Part shown: in pieces, positions 26,647 to 39,150 of the stretch
Numbering within the stretch: position 1 is the first letter of the stretch
Layout of the letters: every line of letters starts with the position of its first letter
Source: JABDMH01 sp965223025
GTDB taxonomy: Bacteria > Bacteroidota > Bacteroidia > Chitinophagales > Saprospiraceae
Reading direction: 5' to 3'
NCBI GenBank assembly: GCA_965223025.1
Contig: CBDCVP010000022.1
Coordinates: 558,001 to 622,000, forward strand
Length of the DNA: 64,000 bases
The notes under the pieces: generated by a model
What the model was told of the DNA's origin: nothing
Databases searched by the model: none
The model's input: the letters and a program-made list of their open reading frames with translations, nothing else
Program-made: the position numbers and the translations under genes

Positions 26647-26837
26647 TAATATCCCAAATGGCCATTGATCGCTACTCGACCCTTGATCGTATAAAAAAAT
26701 AATGCACCAAAATTATCTGCTAACCGAAACCGGCTGTATTGAGATTCTATCCCAAACGTATTATCGTTAAAAATAGGCACTTGAGTGTAGGCAGTCGAAC
26801 AGAGGAAAATGAAAAACAGAAACGTACCGAGTCTCAT
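26253..26837 (-). CDS. Putative outer-membrane beta-barrel protein, last gene of the receptor operon
   Basis: A 194-residue protein with a signal peptide ('LGTFLFFIFLCSTAYTQ', cleavage after 'AYT') and amphipathic strands typical of a small outer-membrane barrel. Examples are 'RVAINGHLGYYEEANG', 'RIGVTLSSSYEVIQF' and 'LIPVVTFGSYIQG'. It ends in 'FFGGFGIGIGL', with glycines but no terminal aromatic. Its start overlaps the stop of the DUF4249 gene by four bases (ATGA), so it belongs to the TonB receptor/DUF4249 operon. A truncated paralogue lies at 24855-25250. The function is unknown; a receptor accessory is suggested by position. Confidence 0.7.
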   Translation of the reverse strand: MRLGTFLFFIFLCSTAYTQVPIFNDNTFGIESQYSRFRLADNFGALFFYTIKGRVAINGHLGYYEEANGLDGYRVVPGLEVALLKTDDQRIGVTLSSSYEVIQFTASSSRTIFRAHKGFSIAGNLFTNYELSDKIKLIPVVTFGSYIQGVLDSSKEGFFAGVHPTLVHRRLFFRAKLFYHRKDFFGGFGIGIGL

Positions 26838-27724
26838 GGTATGTATACTTTTACTGAATGGATACTCTTACCTGCAATGATGCCAAAGCCCCCCTCCACA
26901 TTGGTCGGGGTGCGGCGCTGCTCGGCGAATAACAGATCCAGGTCTTCTGGGATCTCGTCGATATAGGCACCGTATTCCTTGTATATTGGTGTAATGGATT
27001 CTAACGTGAGTTCAAGACTATCATAAATATATATGGCAGGCTCATATTCGCCATCTGAACGGATCATGACTCTCCTAATCCAAAGATCAACTTCTCGGTT
27101 TTGCTCAGTCGCTGAATGACAGCTATTGTCGTAGTACAGGGGATTGTTCATGTTGCAGAAAAATGGAGACACTTCTGGGGTGACCTGTCCAGGGTAGTCC
27201 TTGGGATAGGTGACAAGATCCCCTACGAAACCCCTAGCGAACATTCTATAGAACATTTCATCACCACGCTCATCATAAGAAAGCCGAATATGGGCTTCAT
27301 CGACTTCGCGGTCAAACTCCTCGAACGATGCTTGCAAATCATCGATCTGGCTCGGTATATGCACAGCACAGGTAATGGGGGGAAAATCCCCATGCTCAAC
27401 TTCCACCTGATATACCTGGTTATGATGTAAATCCAGATCATGGCTCACATAAGCTTCCTGATCTATATTGTAAGGGACAACAGTTAAGAATGTATTAGAA
27501 GCGTCCATTACTGACACCTTCGCATCAGTAATGAATACATCTTCAATGATGTGCGTATTTTCCGGATCTAAGAGATAACTGACTTCTAGGTAAACACCTT
27601 TCTGGGGGGAAAGATCACCATTGACCACCAGGCTCGGTTTGAAATTTAGATAGTCGGTCACATCATCATCCAAAGTACAATGTGTGAAAACCAATAGACA
27701 TAAAATAGCGACAAATACCTTCAT
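26834..27724 (-). CDS. DUF4249 family lipoprotein, TonB receptor partner
   Basis: A 296-residue lipoprotein with signal 'VFVAILCLLVFTHC' and a lipobox-like 'FTHC' at residue 16. The order of segments fits DUF4249: 'PSLVVNGDLSPQKGVYLEVSY', 'ITDAKVSVMDASN', 'YQVEVEHGDF' and 'IPSQIDDLQASF'. DUF4249 proteins are found next to TonB-dependent receptors in Bacteroidota and are thought to sit on the cell surface beside the receptor. Here the start overlaps the receptor stop codon by one base (TAATG). With the receptor gene interrupted upstream by an IS66 element, transcription of this gene may be reduced or may come from the element. Confidence 0.85.
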   Translation of the reverse strand: MKVFVAILCLLVFTHCTLDDDVTDYLNFKPSLVVNGDLSPQKGVYLEVSYLLDPENTHIIEDVFITDAKVSVMDASNTFLTVVPYNIDQEAYVSHDLDLHHNQVYQVEVEHGDFPPITCAVHIPSQIDDLQASFEEFDREVDEAHIRLSYDERGDEMFYRMFARGFVGDLVTYPKDYPGQVTPEVSPFFCNMNNPLYYDNSCHSATEQNREVDLWIRRVMIRSDGEYEPAIYIYDSLELTLESITPIYKEYGAYIDEIPEDLDLLFAEQRRTPTNVEGGFGIIAGKSIHSVKVYIP

Positions 27725-28320
27725 TAAAAATCTCTTCCTATCGTGATATATGGTATAAAATTGAAGAAGGTAGTCTTTCGTATTCTTCCTTCCACTGTAA
27801 TGCTCTTCAGGTTGGTGTCATTAATGTACTTTGGATATATCTCAATGGCCAATGGATTGTATCGACCACTTATGTTATACACACCAGCACTCAAATGAGC
27901 CTTCCTGCCCTTCTTAGACAGGTACTCCTTCCTATACTGCACGTCCACTCTGAAATAAGCAGGGCTATTTGCATTGTGCTTCTGACGATAGGTTGGAATT
28001 ATCGGTGTGCCGACATCAGGGTGTGTAGCGGCAAATCCTTCCGGATAGGTAACCGGAACACCCGACGACCAAACTACATTTGAGCTAAGGCTATGCTTGC
28101 TATTTATTCTATAAATGCCAAATCCTTTACATGAGTAATCTCGTTGAAACTGACTCGTATACCATGCATCATCATTAATCAGCGCAAACCGCCTTTGCGA
28201 CCTTGAGATGGTGCCTGAAAAACTATACTGCCATTTCTTGAATCGCTGACCAAATTCAATTTCTAATCCGTATGCCCGTCCCCTTCCACCTTTTACCAGC
28301 CGGTCTACAATAGATTCTTG
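27724..28320 (-). pseudogene. TonB-dependent receptor, C-terminal fragment (split by IS66)
   Basis: The minus strand stays open from the IS66 end at 28320 down to the TAA at 27724-27726. It encodes about 198 residues of beta-barrel: 'QESIVDRLVKGGRGRAYGLE', 'FKKWQYSFSGTISRSQRRF' and 'PAYFRVDVQYRKEY' are typical TonB receptor strands. The end 'FFNFIPYITIGRDF' has the terminal aromatic residue of outer-membrane proteins. Joined to the N-terminal fragment at the shared CAAGAATC, the frame continues as 'LDIQES-IVDRLVKGGRGR' without shift. The fragment has no start of its own besides an internal GTG. Confidence 0.88.
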
Positions 28321-29876
28321 GTAACTACTCAGCTCGGGGGTATGAGTATTTGGGGATTAGCTAATGCATCAAGAGGGCGGAGAGCTTGTTTGATGGCTGA
28401 GTCAACAATGGTTCGGAGTTTAGCAAATCTATGAGCTCCATGTTCAGACCTGAATGTTCCTGATATTTTGACTTTTAATTTGATCATCCTGATAGCTCTT
28501 TCCGAAGCATTATTGTCAGGGGGGACTTTTCGGTCGTATAGGCATATAGTTAAGCATTCTCTGAGTCGTAACAACCTATTTTTTAGGCTTTTTACAGGGT
28601 GTGCTGATCGGGATAAGGACCAGGCCAATAACGCATCCAAATCCTTCTCAATTTTTTGTTTTTCTCCGCTATTGATCCGGCCCATTCGGCACAGCATCAG
28701 TATACGCTTTAAAACAGCATCCATTTTTCTAGCCCATTTCGAATTATGAAAATCTATTAATCCTTGGCACTCTCTTCTTAAGTGAGGGATACATATTTGA
28801 TGTCCTTTTGCATCTGTTTTCAAGTGTGCTTTCCAACAATCGCTGTTTAAGATTGATGTTGGAAAGCCTTGAGGAAATAAAGACTCGGTGGTTCGATAGC
28901 CACGATTATCAGAAATGTGGATCAAGGAATATTTTGGGGTAACCCAAGTCCATGCCCAAGCCTTTTGTCCCTTCACACTGCAACCACTCTCATCTACTCC
29001 CACCACTTTACTGCTTGCTATCTCATTAATAATTTGGTCATATACCGGTGAGACCTGTTCGGCTTTACGAGCTAGCATATTATCTATTGTCCCCTGACTA
29101 ATCTTTTGACCATACAGTAACTCTACTGCTTCGGCCAAACGCTTATAAGGTATCAATTGTCGCACCGACAAATATACCAGCTGGTTCAATAATCTGTCTC
29201 CATATCGAATCGGGGGGCCTGAGTCTAGGTCGTTTCCAAATTCGCTAGTACTCCATTTGCTGCACTTATCGCAGCATTTCTTGTAACGCCGATGCTCTGT
29301 CACTTCTAGTGCTACCGGAGGGATATCCCATACTTGCTTGCGCTCAACCAAGCTCCCCATTCCTTCTGTCAATCTATTGTCACAATGTGTGCAGTGCTCT
29401 ATTTGATAATCTATCTGGTGATCCACTTCATCAATCATCTTCAAAGTCCTTCCTTGGTGCCCTTGCTGGCCACCGGTTTTACGATTACTCTTTTCACGTA
29501 GGGATTTTGTCTTGCGCTTGTCTGATTGCTTGTCTTTTGAAGGTGGTAATGACGAATTCCTACTGTTCTTATTCTTTAACTCATCTATTTCCCGGCGCAA
29601 CTCCTTCACTTCGCTCAGTAACATCTCTATGACAAAAATAAGCTCTTGCCTAGACGCAGTCTCCAAGGACGACCTGATTTGCTTCTCCGATTTCATATAT
29701 GCAAAATCGCATATATATAAGCACCAGACAACACACAACACAGCAAGTTCCTAACCAATTACTAACGATTGTTGGTAACACCTTGCATTTTCCAAAATCT
29801 GCTCCAGAATTATCGGCAAATTGTGGATAACTCACATCCTACTTTGCATTTTCCTATTTTCAAGCTGAGTAGTTAC
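28321..29876 (-). mobile_element. IS66-family insertion sequence inside a TonB receptor gene
   Basis: The ends are inverted repeats: GTAACTACTCAGCTCG from 28321 inward, and at the other end (29876 inward, reverse complement) GTAACTACTCAGCTTG. IS66-family termini begin with GTAA. The 8-bp sequence CAAGAATC (GATTCTTG on the plus strand) flanks the element at 28313-28320 and 29878-29885. On the right side one extra base lies between it and the terminus. IS66 elements usually generate 8-bp duplications. The element is 1556 bp and carries only tnpC, as in the short ISBst12-like group. The tnpC stop codon lies within the left inverted repeat. Confidence 0.9.
28329..29696 (-). CDS. tnpC: IS66 family transposase
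   Basis: A 455-residue transposase from the ATG at 29696; an upstream in-frame extension to 29741 is possible but begins with a hydrophobic, Cys-rich stretch. An N-terminal coiled coil ('MLLSEVKELRREIDELKNKN') leads to the IS66 linker motif 'RNSSLPPSKDKQ'. The zinc-finger region has CxxC pairs ('HCTHCDNRL', 'KCCDKCSKW'). The catalytic core includes 'KVVGVDESGCSVKG' (first D), 'LNSDCWKAH' (second D) and 'PPDNNASERAIRMIK' (E). All expected parts are present, so it may be active. Confidence 0.93.
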   Translation of the reverse strand: MKSEKQIRSSLETASRQELIFVIEMLLSEVKELRREIDELKNKNSRNSSLPPSKDKQSDKRKTKSLREKSNRKTGGQQGHQGRTLKMIDEVDHQIDYQIEHCTHCDNRLTEGMGSLVERKQVWDIPPVALEVTEHRRYKKCCDKCSKWSTSEFGNDLDSGPPIRYGDRLLNQLVYLSVRQLIPYKRLAEAVELLYGQKISQGTIDNMLARKAEQVSPVYDQIINEIASSKVVGVDESGCSVKGQKAWAWTWVTPKYSLIHISDNRGYRTTESLFPQGFPTSILNSDCWKAHLKTDAKGHQICIPHLRRECQGLIDFHNSKWARKMDAVLKRILMLCRMGRINSGEKQKIEKDLDALLAWSLSRSAHPVKSLKNRLLRLRECLTICLYDRKVPPDNNASERAIRMIKLKVKISGTFRSEHGAHRFAKLRTIVDSAIKQALRPLDALANPQILIPPS

Positions 29877-29877
29877 T

Positions 29878-31607
29878 GATTCTTGAATATCCAAGATGTA
29901 CTCTGTCCCTAGCGGAAAATCACTCAAGTTCTTGAATCGTCTATGGTAAACACCCAATGAGAAATCGGTATTCACTGATATATTACCATCGAAGGATAAA
30001 GAAAAATTGTCCGAAGTCGAGACAGGCAATTTCTCTTGGGCAACCACCCAACTGGCTACCGGTAAATCATTGCTCAAACCATTAGTCTGATGTAAAGGTT
30101 GCGATAATTTGGCAAATGCGAAAGAAATCGATGACTGCCCAAACTCATACATATATGAAAAACGAGGTTCAAAGAATGCTTGACGAAAGCCTCCATTAAA
30201 ATAGCTACTCCACCTGAGTCCCAATGAAATCTTACTGGATGGCAATTCACCTAATCCGTTTGCATAGAATGCTATGGTACCTAATTCATTATCACCACCA
30301 GGACTAAGTATTGTGCCCCCTCCGTCGAAATCGTTCAAACTCACTTCGTTGCTCTTGTTGTTGAACTTGCTTGCATAAATGCCCATATTAATCTCTGTGC
30401 GATTGGATAAGCTGATCTCATTATCAAGGCGACATCCAAACTCCTGCAGATCAGATCTGTCATCATACTGAAATACTACCTCATTCTTTTCCTTGGTTTG
30501 CAATGCCTTACTGTTGTCATAGTTGCTCAAAAATAAATTGCTCTTCACATACCATGAGGGATTTACAGACCACATATATTTCAACGCATATAACCGATTT
30601 TGCCAGAAGAATTGGCTCTCAAATTCATCACGTGTCTCCTGGTCCCTATTTAGAAATGTGCCATTATCCGACCCCCTTAATATCGAAAATGTTAAACCGT
30701 GATGATGGTCAATCTTCAGATTAGTTCTGAGATTAACGTCGTTCATAAAAAAATTGCCATAGGTTTCACCCACACCCATTTCGTAAAGCACCCTAATGGG
30801 AAGCAACAACAAACCAAAATTTGCCATCCTCCCAGATAAGGAAAAAGTGAACTTGTCACCTACTGATCCATTGATGTTTGCTTGCGAATTCACCAAACCA
30901 AATGAGTAACTCCCAGATAGCTTCTCTGGATTTCCATCACCTGATATGACCTCCACAATCGATGAAAGACGTCCACCAAATCTTGCGGGAAACTCACCTT
31001 TATAGAAGTTCACACTTTTTACGGCGTAGGGGTTGAAAATTGAAATAAAACCCAATAAATGTCCGGATGAATAGAGTGGCACATCGTCGTAGAGGATCAG
31101 GTTTTGGTCATTGGTGCCACCGCGCACATTGATCTCAGCTTTTCCCTCCACACCAAAATTCACACCGGCGGTCATATTTAGCGCACTAAAAATATCACGT
31201 TCACCCATCAACATCGGAATCTCGTACAAATCAGAATTCCCTAGCTGCTTCAGATTCAGTTGAGATGTTTGTCGCTTTATAGCCGTGACCTCTACAAGGC
31301 CTAATGTGTCATGAAAAAGATACACGTCAATCAGCGAATCTCTGGTGGTCTGAATTGCGATCGATCGGGTCTGATAGCCTACATACGAGAAATGTAGTGT
31401 GTCCATTCTATCCGATCTGACCGCAATGGTATAATAACCTTCATTGTTGCTGTGTGTGCCGTCTTGCTTGTCAGCCGACCATACATTGGCCTGAACCAAA
31501 GTGGCTTTAGTGTCGTGATCCTTTACGAAACCAGATATCCTTACGTCTTGGGCAAAGGAATTTGCACAGGAAATCGCAAGCAGGAAACTCAGGTGGTACA
31601 GTCTCAT
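29878..31607 (-). pseudogene. TonB-dependent receptor, N-terminal fragment (split by IS66)
   Basis: The frame starts at 31607 with a signal peptide ('LSFLLAISCANSFAQ'). A carboxypeptidase-regulatory-like beta domain follows ('ISGFVKDHDTKATLVQANVW', residues about 22-105), then a plug domain ('LYEIPMLMGERDIFSALNMTAGVNFG', 'VRGGTNDQNLILYDDVPLY', 'FYKGEFPARFGGRLSSIVEV'), then the first part of the barrel. The native sequence ends at 'LDIQES' where the IS66 element begins. Fifteen or so further residues down to the stop at 29832 are encoded by the element. The whole receptor would have been about 775 residues. The product as it stands lacks the last barrel strands and should not fold. Confidence 0.9.
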
Positions 31608-32062
31608 TTCAGATTAAAGTAGCCTAGGCTTATCCCTTCTATTGCTGAGATAAAAACGGAACGAATCTTTTTCATCAAATTCGTCCCGTCACCTTGCTAT
31701 CACATTTGATCACTAATTATCAGTTAATTCATACACAGACATACATAACACTTCCGGACTATCGAAAAAGGTACCGATAGAAGGGACAAAGGAGGCCTAC
31801 CGGGTGCTTTTACGATGAGAATTGCATATTAGTATAATAATTTGTTAATAATAAACACTGTAGCTACTTTTAACGCTTTATGTTCTTGTGTTCACCATTT
31901 TCCCTAGTGCAAAAGTCATAGTCAAATCTGGGACAGTTTGTGCGCTCGGTAGATAAAGTTGTGCTTGTGTGGAATATGAGGACCGTCTGCAATCTCCACT
32001 GTCGAAACTATTGTGACTAAAGTTAGTGCTTGAATTTCTGTCTGTCCGATTGGAGGCAAGGC
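31608..32062. other. Intergenic region between receptor gene and tandem repeat array
   Basis: I see no gene in these 455 bases. The receptor promoter should be here, but no clear TAnnTTTG box with TTG at the right distance was found. A small hairpin CTATCG / CGATAG lies at about 31758-31779. The sequence from about 31840 onwards is not similar to the repeats that follow. Confidence 0.45.
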
Positions 32063-32930
32063 CACACCAAAAAAGCCTGACAGGATTGAATACACACATG
32101 CTTATGGAATAAAAAACGGCTACTACCGATGTATGTCAGCATCCAGCGACCTAGTCTCCCACCCTAAAATGTATGCACCGATGCTGACCTTGCCATGCGT
32201 TTCTGAAAAAAGATCACCGATTGTGGGGATTCTCAAGCTCGGAGATAAGCATAGGATTGTGATGCCTCTCAACGAAGGCCATAAATCGTAAATGCAACCC
32301 TGTCGAATGCGAGCTTACCAATCCCTATGGGCTTGGCAATCTCTGAGTGCCACACCAAAAAAGCCTGACAGGATTGAATACACACATGCTTATGGAATAA
32401 AAAACGGCTACTACCGATGTATGTCAGCATCCAGCGACCTAGTCTCCCACCCTAAAATGTATGCACCGATGCTGACCTTGCCATGCATTTCTGAAAAAAG
32501 ATCACCGATTGTGGGGATTCTCAAGCTCGGAGATAAGCATAGGATTGTGATGCTTCTCAACGAAGGCCATAAATCGTAAATGCAACCCTGTCGAATGCGA
32601 GCTTACCAATCCCTATGGGCTTGGCAATCTCTGAGTGCCACACCAAAAAAGCCTGACAGGATTGAATACACACATGCTTATGGAATAAAAAACGGCTACT
32701 ACCGATGTATGTCAGCATCCAGCGACCTAGTCTCCCGCCCTAAAATGTATGCACCGCTGCTGACCTGCCATGCGTTTCTGAAAAAAGATCACCGATTGTG
32801 GGGATTCTCAAGCTCGGAGATAAGCATAGGATTGTGATGCCTCTCAACGAAGGCCATAATCGTAAATGCAACCCTGTCGAATGCGAGCTTACCAATCCCT
32901 ATGGGCTTGGCAATCTCTGAGTGCTACACC
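32063..32930. repeat. Tandem array of ~288-bp units next to the 5S rRNA gene
   Basis: Three near-identical head-to-tail units start at 32063, 32351 and 32639 (periods 288, 288, 286). Each opens with CACACCAAAAAAGCCTGACA; a fourth, partial unit starts at 32925 and runs into the 5S gene. Each unit contains TTATGGAATAAAAAACGGC and GCGACCTAGTCTCCCACCCT, which match the rRNA terminator flank and the 5S 3' end (GCGACCTACTCTCCCACCCT) almost exactly. Each also contains TAAATGCAACCCTGTCGAATGCG, which resembles a stretch of the 23S-5S spacer near 33212-33235. The array therefore looks derived from the rRNA operon end. Confidence 0.85.
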
Positions 32931-32967
32931 AAAAAAAGCCTGACAGGAATGGTTACCTATCAGGCTT
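32931..32967 (-). terminator. Intrinsic terminator of the rRNA operon
   Basis: On the plus strand AGCCTGACAGG (32937-32947) and CCTATCAGGCT (32956-32966) form an 11-bp stem with one mismatch and loop AATGGTTA. On the transcribed minus strand the stem is followed by a run of seven T. It lies just after the 5S gene and is a typical rho-independent terminator. Confidence 0.85.
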
Positions 32968-32982
32968 ATGGAATAAAAAAAA

Positions 32983-33093
32983 CGGCGGCGACCTACTCTC
33001 CCACCCTCTCGGGTAGTACCATCAGCGCTGAGGGGCTTAACTTCTCTGTTCGGAATGGTAAGAGGTGGGACCCCCTCGCTATAACCACCATTA
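32983..33093 (-). rRNA. rrf: 5S ribosomal RNA
   Basis: The minus strand reads AATGGTGGTTATAGCGAGGGGG at the 5' side, then TCCCACCTCTTACCATTCCGAAC, GAAGTTAAGCCCCTCAGCGC and ends GGGAGAGTAGGTCGCCGCC. This matches bacterial 5S over its whole length of about 111 nt. The ends are approximate to a few bases. Its 3' end sequence recurs in degenerate form in the tandem repeats downstream. Confidence 0.95.
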
Positions 33094-33418
33094 CTCTTTA
33101 GGGTCGTATGCCATGCTGGCAACAAGCCCTGTATATTTTTAGAAGTGCTTTCACTTCAAGTCAAGTTCTTAAAAAATGAATAGGATGGGAAGAAACGCTG
33201 AGAATCTATAGTAAATGCAAAGCGTCGAATGCGGTGGTGAAATTGTGATTATTGTCCAACCGAAGTCAGAAAATAAAAAAAGGAAGCATTTGGGTAATTA
33301 GTACTACTCAGCTCCATACATCACTGTACTTCCACTTGTAGCCTATCAACGTGGTCGTCTACCACAACCCTTTTATCCTGACGCAAGCGTCTGGAAATGG
33401 AACATTCATCTTAGAGTT

Positions 33419-33451
<33 letters not shown>

Positions 33452-33619
33452 ATTCCGAACGTAGCTACCCAGCGATGCACCTGGCGGTACAACTGGTACA
33501 CTAGAGGTTCGTCCAACTCGGTCCTCTCGTACTAGAGTCAGATCTCTTCAATGTTCCTGCGCCCACAACAGATAGGGACCGAACTGTCTTGCGACGTTCT
33601 GAACCCAGCTCGCGTGCCA

Positions 33620-33709
<90 letters not shown>

Positions 33710-33725
33710 ATGAGCTCTTGGGGGA

Positions 33726-33759
<34 letters not shown>

Positions 33760-34203
33760 TTTGAGCGATGGCCCTTCCATACGGAACCACCGGATCACTT
33801 AAGCCTAGTTTCCTACCTGATCGAGATGTCTCTCTCTCAGTCAAGCACCCTTTTACTTATACGCTCTACGTACCATTACCGACGGTACTGAGGGTACCTT
33901 TGCGAGCCTCCGTTACTTTTTGGGAGGCGACCACCCCAGTCAAACTACCCACCACGCACGGTCCCCTACGGATGTAGGGTTAGAACCTAAATACAAGAAG
34001 GGTGGTATTTCAAGGGCGACTCCACCGACACTAGCGTGCCAGCTTCAAAGTCTCCCACCTATCCTACACATCTTGTATTCAAGCACAATGCGAAGCTGTA
34101 GTAAAGGTGCACGGGGTCTTTCCGTCCCGTTGCGGGTAATCGGCATCTTCACCGATACTTCAATTTCACCGAGCTCGTGGTTGAGACAGTGCCCAGATCG
34201 TTG

Positions 34204-35071
<868 letters not shown>

Positions 35072-36482
35072 AGTTAAGAGCTTCTCCACCGAAGTGAATA
35101 ACCCCCTTCCTTAACCTTCCGGCACCGGGCAGGTGTCAGACCCTATACTTCATCTTACGAGTTGGCAGAGTCCTGTGTTTTTGCTAAACAGTCGCCTGGG
35201 CCTCTTCACTGCGGCTCCATATGAATACAGAGCGTCTCTTCTCCCGAAGTTACGAGACCATTTTGCCTAGTTCCTTAACCACGAATCACTCGAGCGCCTT
35301 AGGATACTCTCCTTGACTACCTGTGTCGGTTTACGGTACGGGCTGTATATACCTATGCTTAGAGACTTTTCTTGGAAGTTCGCTTGGGGCCATTATTCCC
35401 GATTCGCGAACGAATCGGGATACTATCGCGGCTCAGCTCACTGGCGGATTTACCTACCAGATCAACACCTTCTCGCTTCAACGACGCATTCCGTCGCGTC
35501 GCAGGCCTTACGCACCTTCGTCCTCCCATCGCAATATATACAGGTATCGGAATATTAACCGATTTTCCATCGAGTTCGCCTTTCGGCTACCCCTTAGGTC
35601 CCGACTAACCCTGATCTGATTAACATAGATCGAGGAACCCTTAGTCTTACGGCGAACAGGTATCTCACCTGTTTTATCGTTACTCATGCCTACATTTGCT
35701 TTCGCGAATTCTCCAAACCGCCTTACGGCAGATCTTCTGCGAAATCGCGATGCTCCCCTACCACTATACCTACGGCAAGCCGTTGGTACAATCCATAGCT
35801 TCGGTGGTTTACTTGATGCCCGATTATTTTCCGCGCAAGAACGCTCGACTAGTGAGCTGTTACGCACTCTTTAAATGAATGGCTGCTTCCAAGCCAACAT
35901 CCTAGCTGTCTCTGCATTCTCACCTCGTTCATCCAACTTAGTAAACACTTGGGGACCTTAGCTGATGGTCTGGGTTGTTTCCCTCTTGGCCACGGACCTT
36001 AGCACCCGTAGCCTCACTGCATATCTAAACTGTCATGGCATTCGGAGTTCATCAGGGGTTGGTAGGCGGTGAAGCCCCCTAGCCCTATTGGTAGCTCTAC
36101 CTCCATGACATATGAATACACGCTGCACCTAAATGCATTTCGGGGAGTACGAGCTATCTCCTGGTTTGATTGGCCTTTCACCCCTACCCACAGGTCATCC
36201 AAACATTTTTCAACATGTACTGGTTCGGCCCTCCATCCCGAGATTATCGGGACTTCAGCCTGCCCATGGGTAGATCACCAGGTTTCGCGTCTACCCCTGC
36301 TAGCTGTTCGCCCTATTCAGACTTGCTTTCGCTACGCCTCCTTCCCTTAAGGAATTAAACTTGCTAACAAGGAGTAACTCGTAGGCTCATTATGCAAAAG
36401 GCACGCCGTCACCCTTCGACTAGCTCAGGGCTCCGACCGCTTGTAAGCGTATGGTTTCAGGTTCTTTTTCACTCCCCTGCTT

Positions 36483-36516
<34 letters not shown>

Positions 36517-36995
36517 TCACTATCGGTCTTCTGGGAGTATTTAGCCTTACCAGATGGTGCTGGCAAATTCACACAAAGTTTCACCGGCTTCGTGCTACTC
36601 AGGATACCCACCTTTTATTTTTTCGGACGTGTACTGGACTTTCACCATCTATGGTGTAGTTTTCCAAACTACTTCCACTTAGAAAAAATAAAATTATGCG
36701 GGTCCTACAACCCCTCGACCCTGACGGATCGAAGTTTGGGCTAATTCGCTTTCGCTCGCCACTACTCACGAAATCACTATTGTTTTCTCCTCCTCCAGGT
36801 ACTTAGATGTTTCAGTTCCCTGGGTTGTCTTCCGTCTATTGACGGATATGTAGTCTTCAACTACATGGGTTTTCCCATTCGGACATCTACGGATCAAAGC
36901 TCGTTTGCAGCTCCCCGTAGCTTATCGCAGCTTACCACGTCCTTCGTCGTCTCCAGAAGCCAAGGCATCCTCCATACGCTCTTAATTGCTTCCTA

Positions 36996-37226
36996 GCTCT
37001 TAATACACCGTATTATCAACACTTTTACACTTTCTACTTATCCTCAGCGCTAATTAAATTTTACTTCAATTACATTGATTCTTCCCATCTATTCAAAGAA
37101 CTTTCTCCAACAGTGTGATACCCTTAGCTTTGGATACCAGACTGATAAGTATGGATATTTCTTTTGTCATTATAAACACGATAATGGGTAAGGACGAGTA
37201 AACAGTCAGCAAGCTGACAGACTCTT
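36996..37226. other. 16S-23S internal transcribed spacer without tRNA
   Basis: The spacer is only about 230 bases. I searched it by eye on the minus strand for T-loop GTTCGA/GTTCAA and acceptor pairs of tRNA-Ile and tRNA-Ala and found none. The rest is AT-rich and probably contains processing stems; TCAGC-AAGCTGA near 37205-37217 is a small hairpin close to the 16S 3' end. Confidence 0.7.
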
Positions 37227-38757
<1,531 letters not shown>

Positions 38758-39150
38758 AAATTCTTACTAATCTTAGTGGGCTCGCTCTCCTTTTCTCGCG
38801 AATCGGAGATCAAGCTTATTCTGTACGCTTGCTCATTTGTTTATTCGCTACCTTACCCATTCGTGTCAATGAACTTTCTTTCTTCTGATGTGCCCTCTCA
38901 GGCCAGATGCGGCGGTCATATATATCTTCATACCACCTCGTTTATCACCGCGAAAACACTTCGTTTTCGAAGTCCGCTTACACTAAATTCCCCACTATTC
39001 CCATTACCCCTAGTGCCAAAGCGGCTGCAAATATACTGCATAGATTTACAAATGCAAGCATTCTGCAAGAAAAAATTAATATTTTACTGCGTGTCCGATG
39101 GGCCTTACAATATGCAAAATACCAGGCATAAAGTCAAGCACTTTTGAGGC
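38758..39150. other. rRNA operon leader and rpsA 3' flank
   Basis: This 393-base region carries the rRNA leader (about 265 nt) and the promoter at 39028-39057. Frames that cross it are not coding. The remaining part (39060-39150) separates the promoter from the stop of rpsA, which is transcribed in the same direction. Confidence 0.6.
39028..39057 (-). promoter_or_regulatory. Bacteroidota-type promoter of the rRNA operon
   Basis: On the minus strand TTG (39055-39057) is followed after 19 bases by TATATTTG (39028-39035), a full match to TTG-N19-TAnnTTTG. It would start a leader of about 265 nt before the 16S gene. A-rich sequence upstream (TTTTTTCTTGC on the minus strand) could act as an UP-like element. 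Confidence 0.8.

Noticed and set aside
32292..32837. Two in-frame 85-95 codon frames that span tandem repeat units exactly (288 = 3 x 96).
   Set aside because: The third unit carries single-base deletions that break the frame, the first unit has no start, and the product has no domain. The repeats look rRNA-derived and non-coding.
32063..32930. Possible CRISPR array.
   Set aside because: The units are 288 bp, near-identical over their whole length, with no unique spacers and no cas genes.
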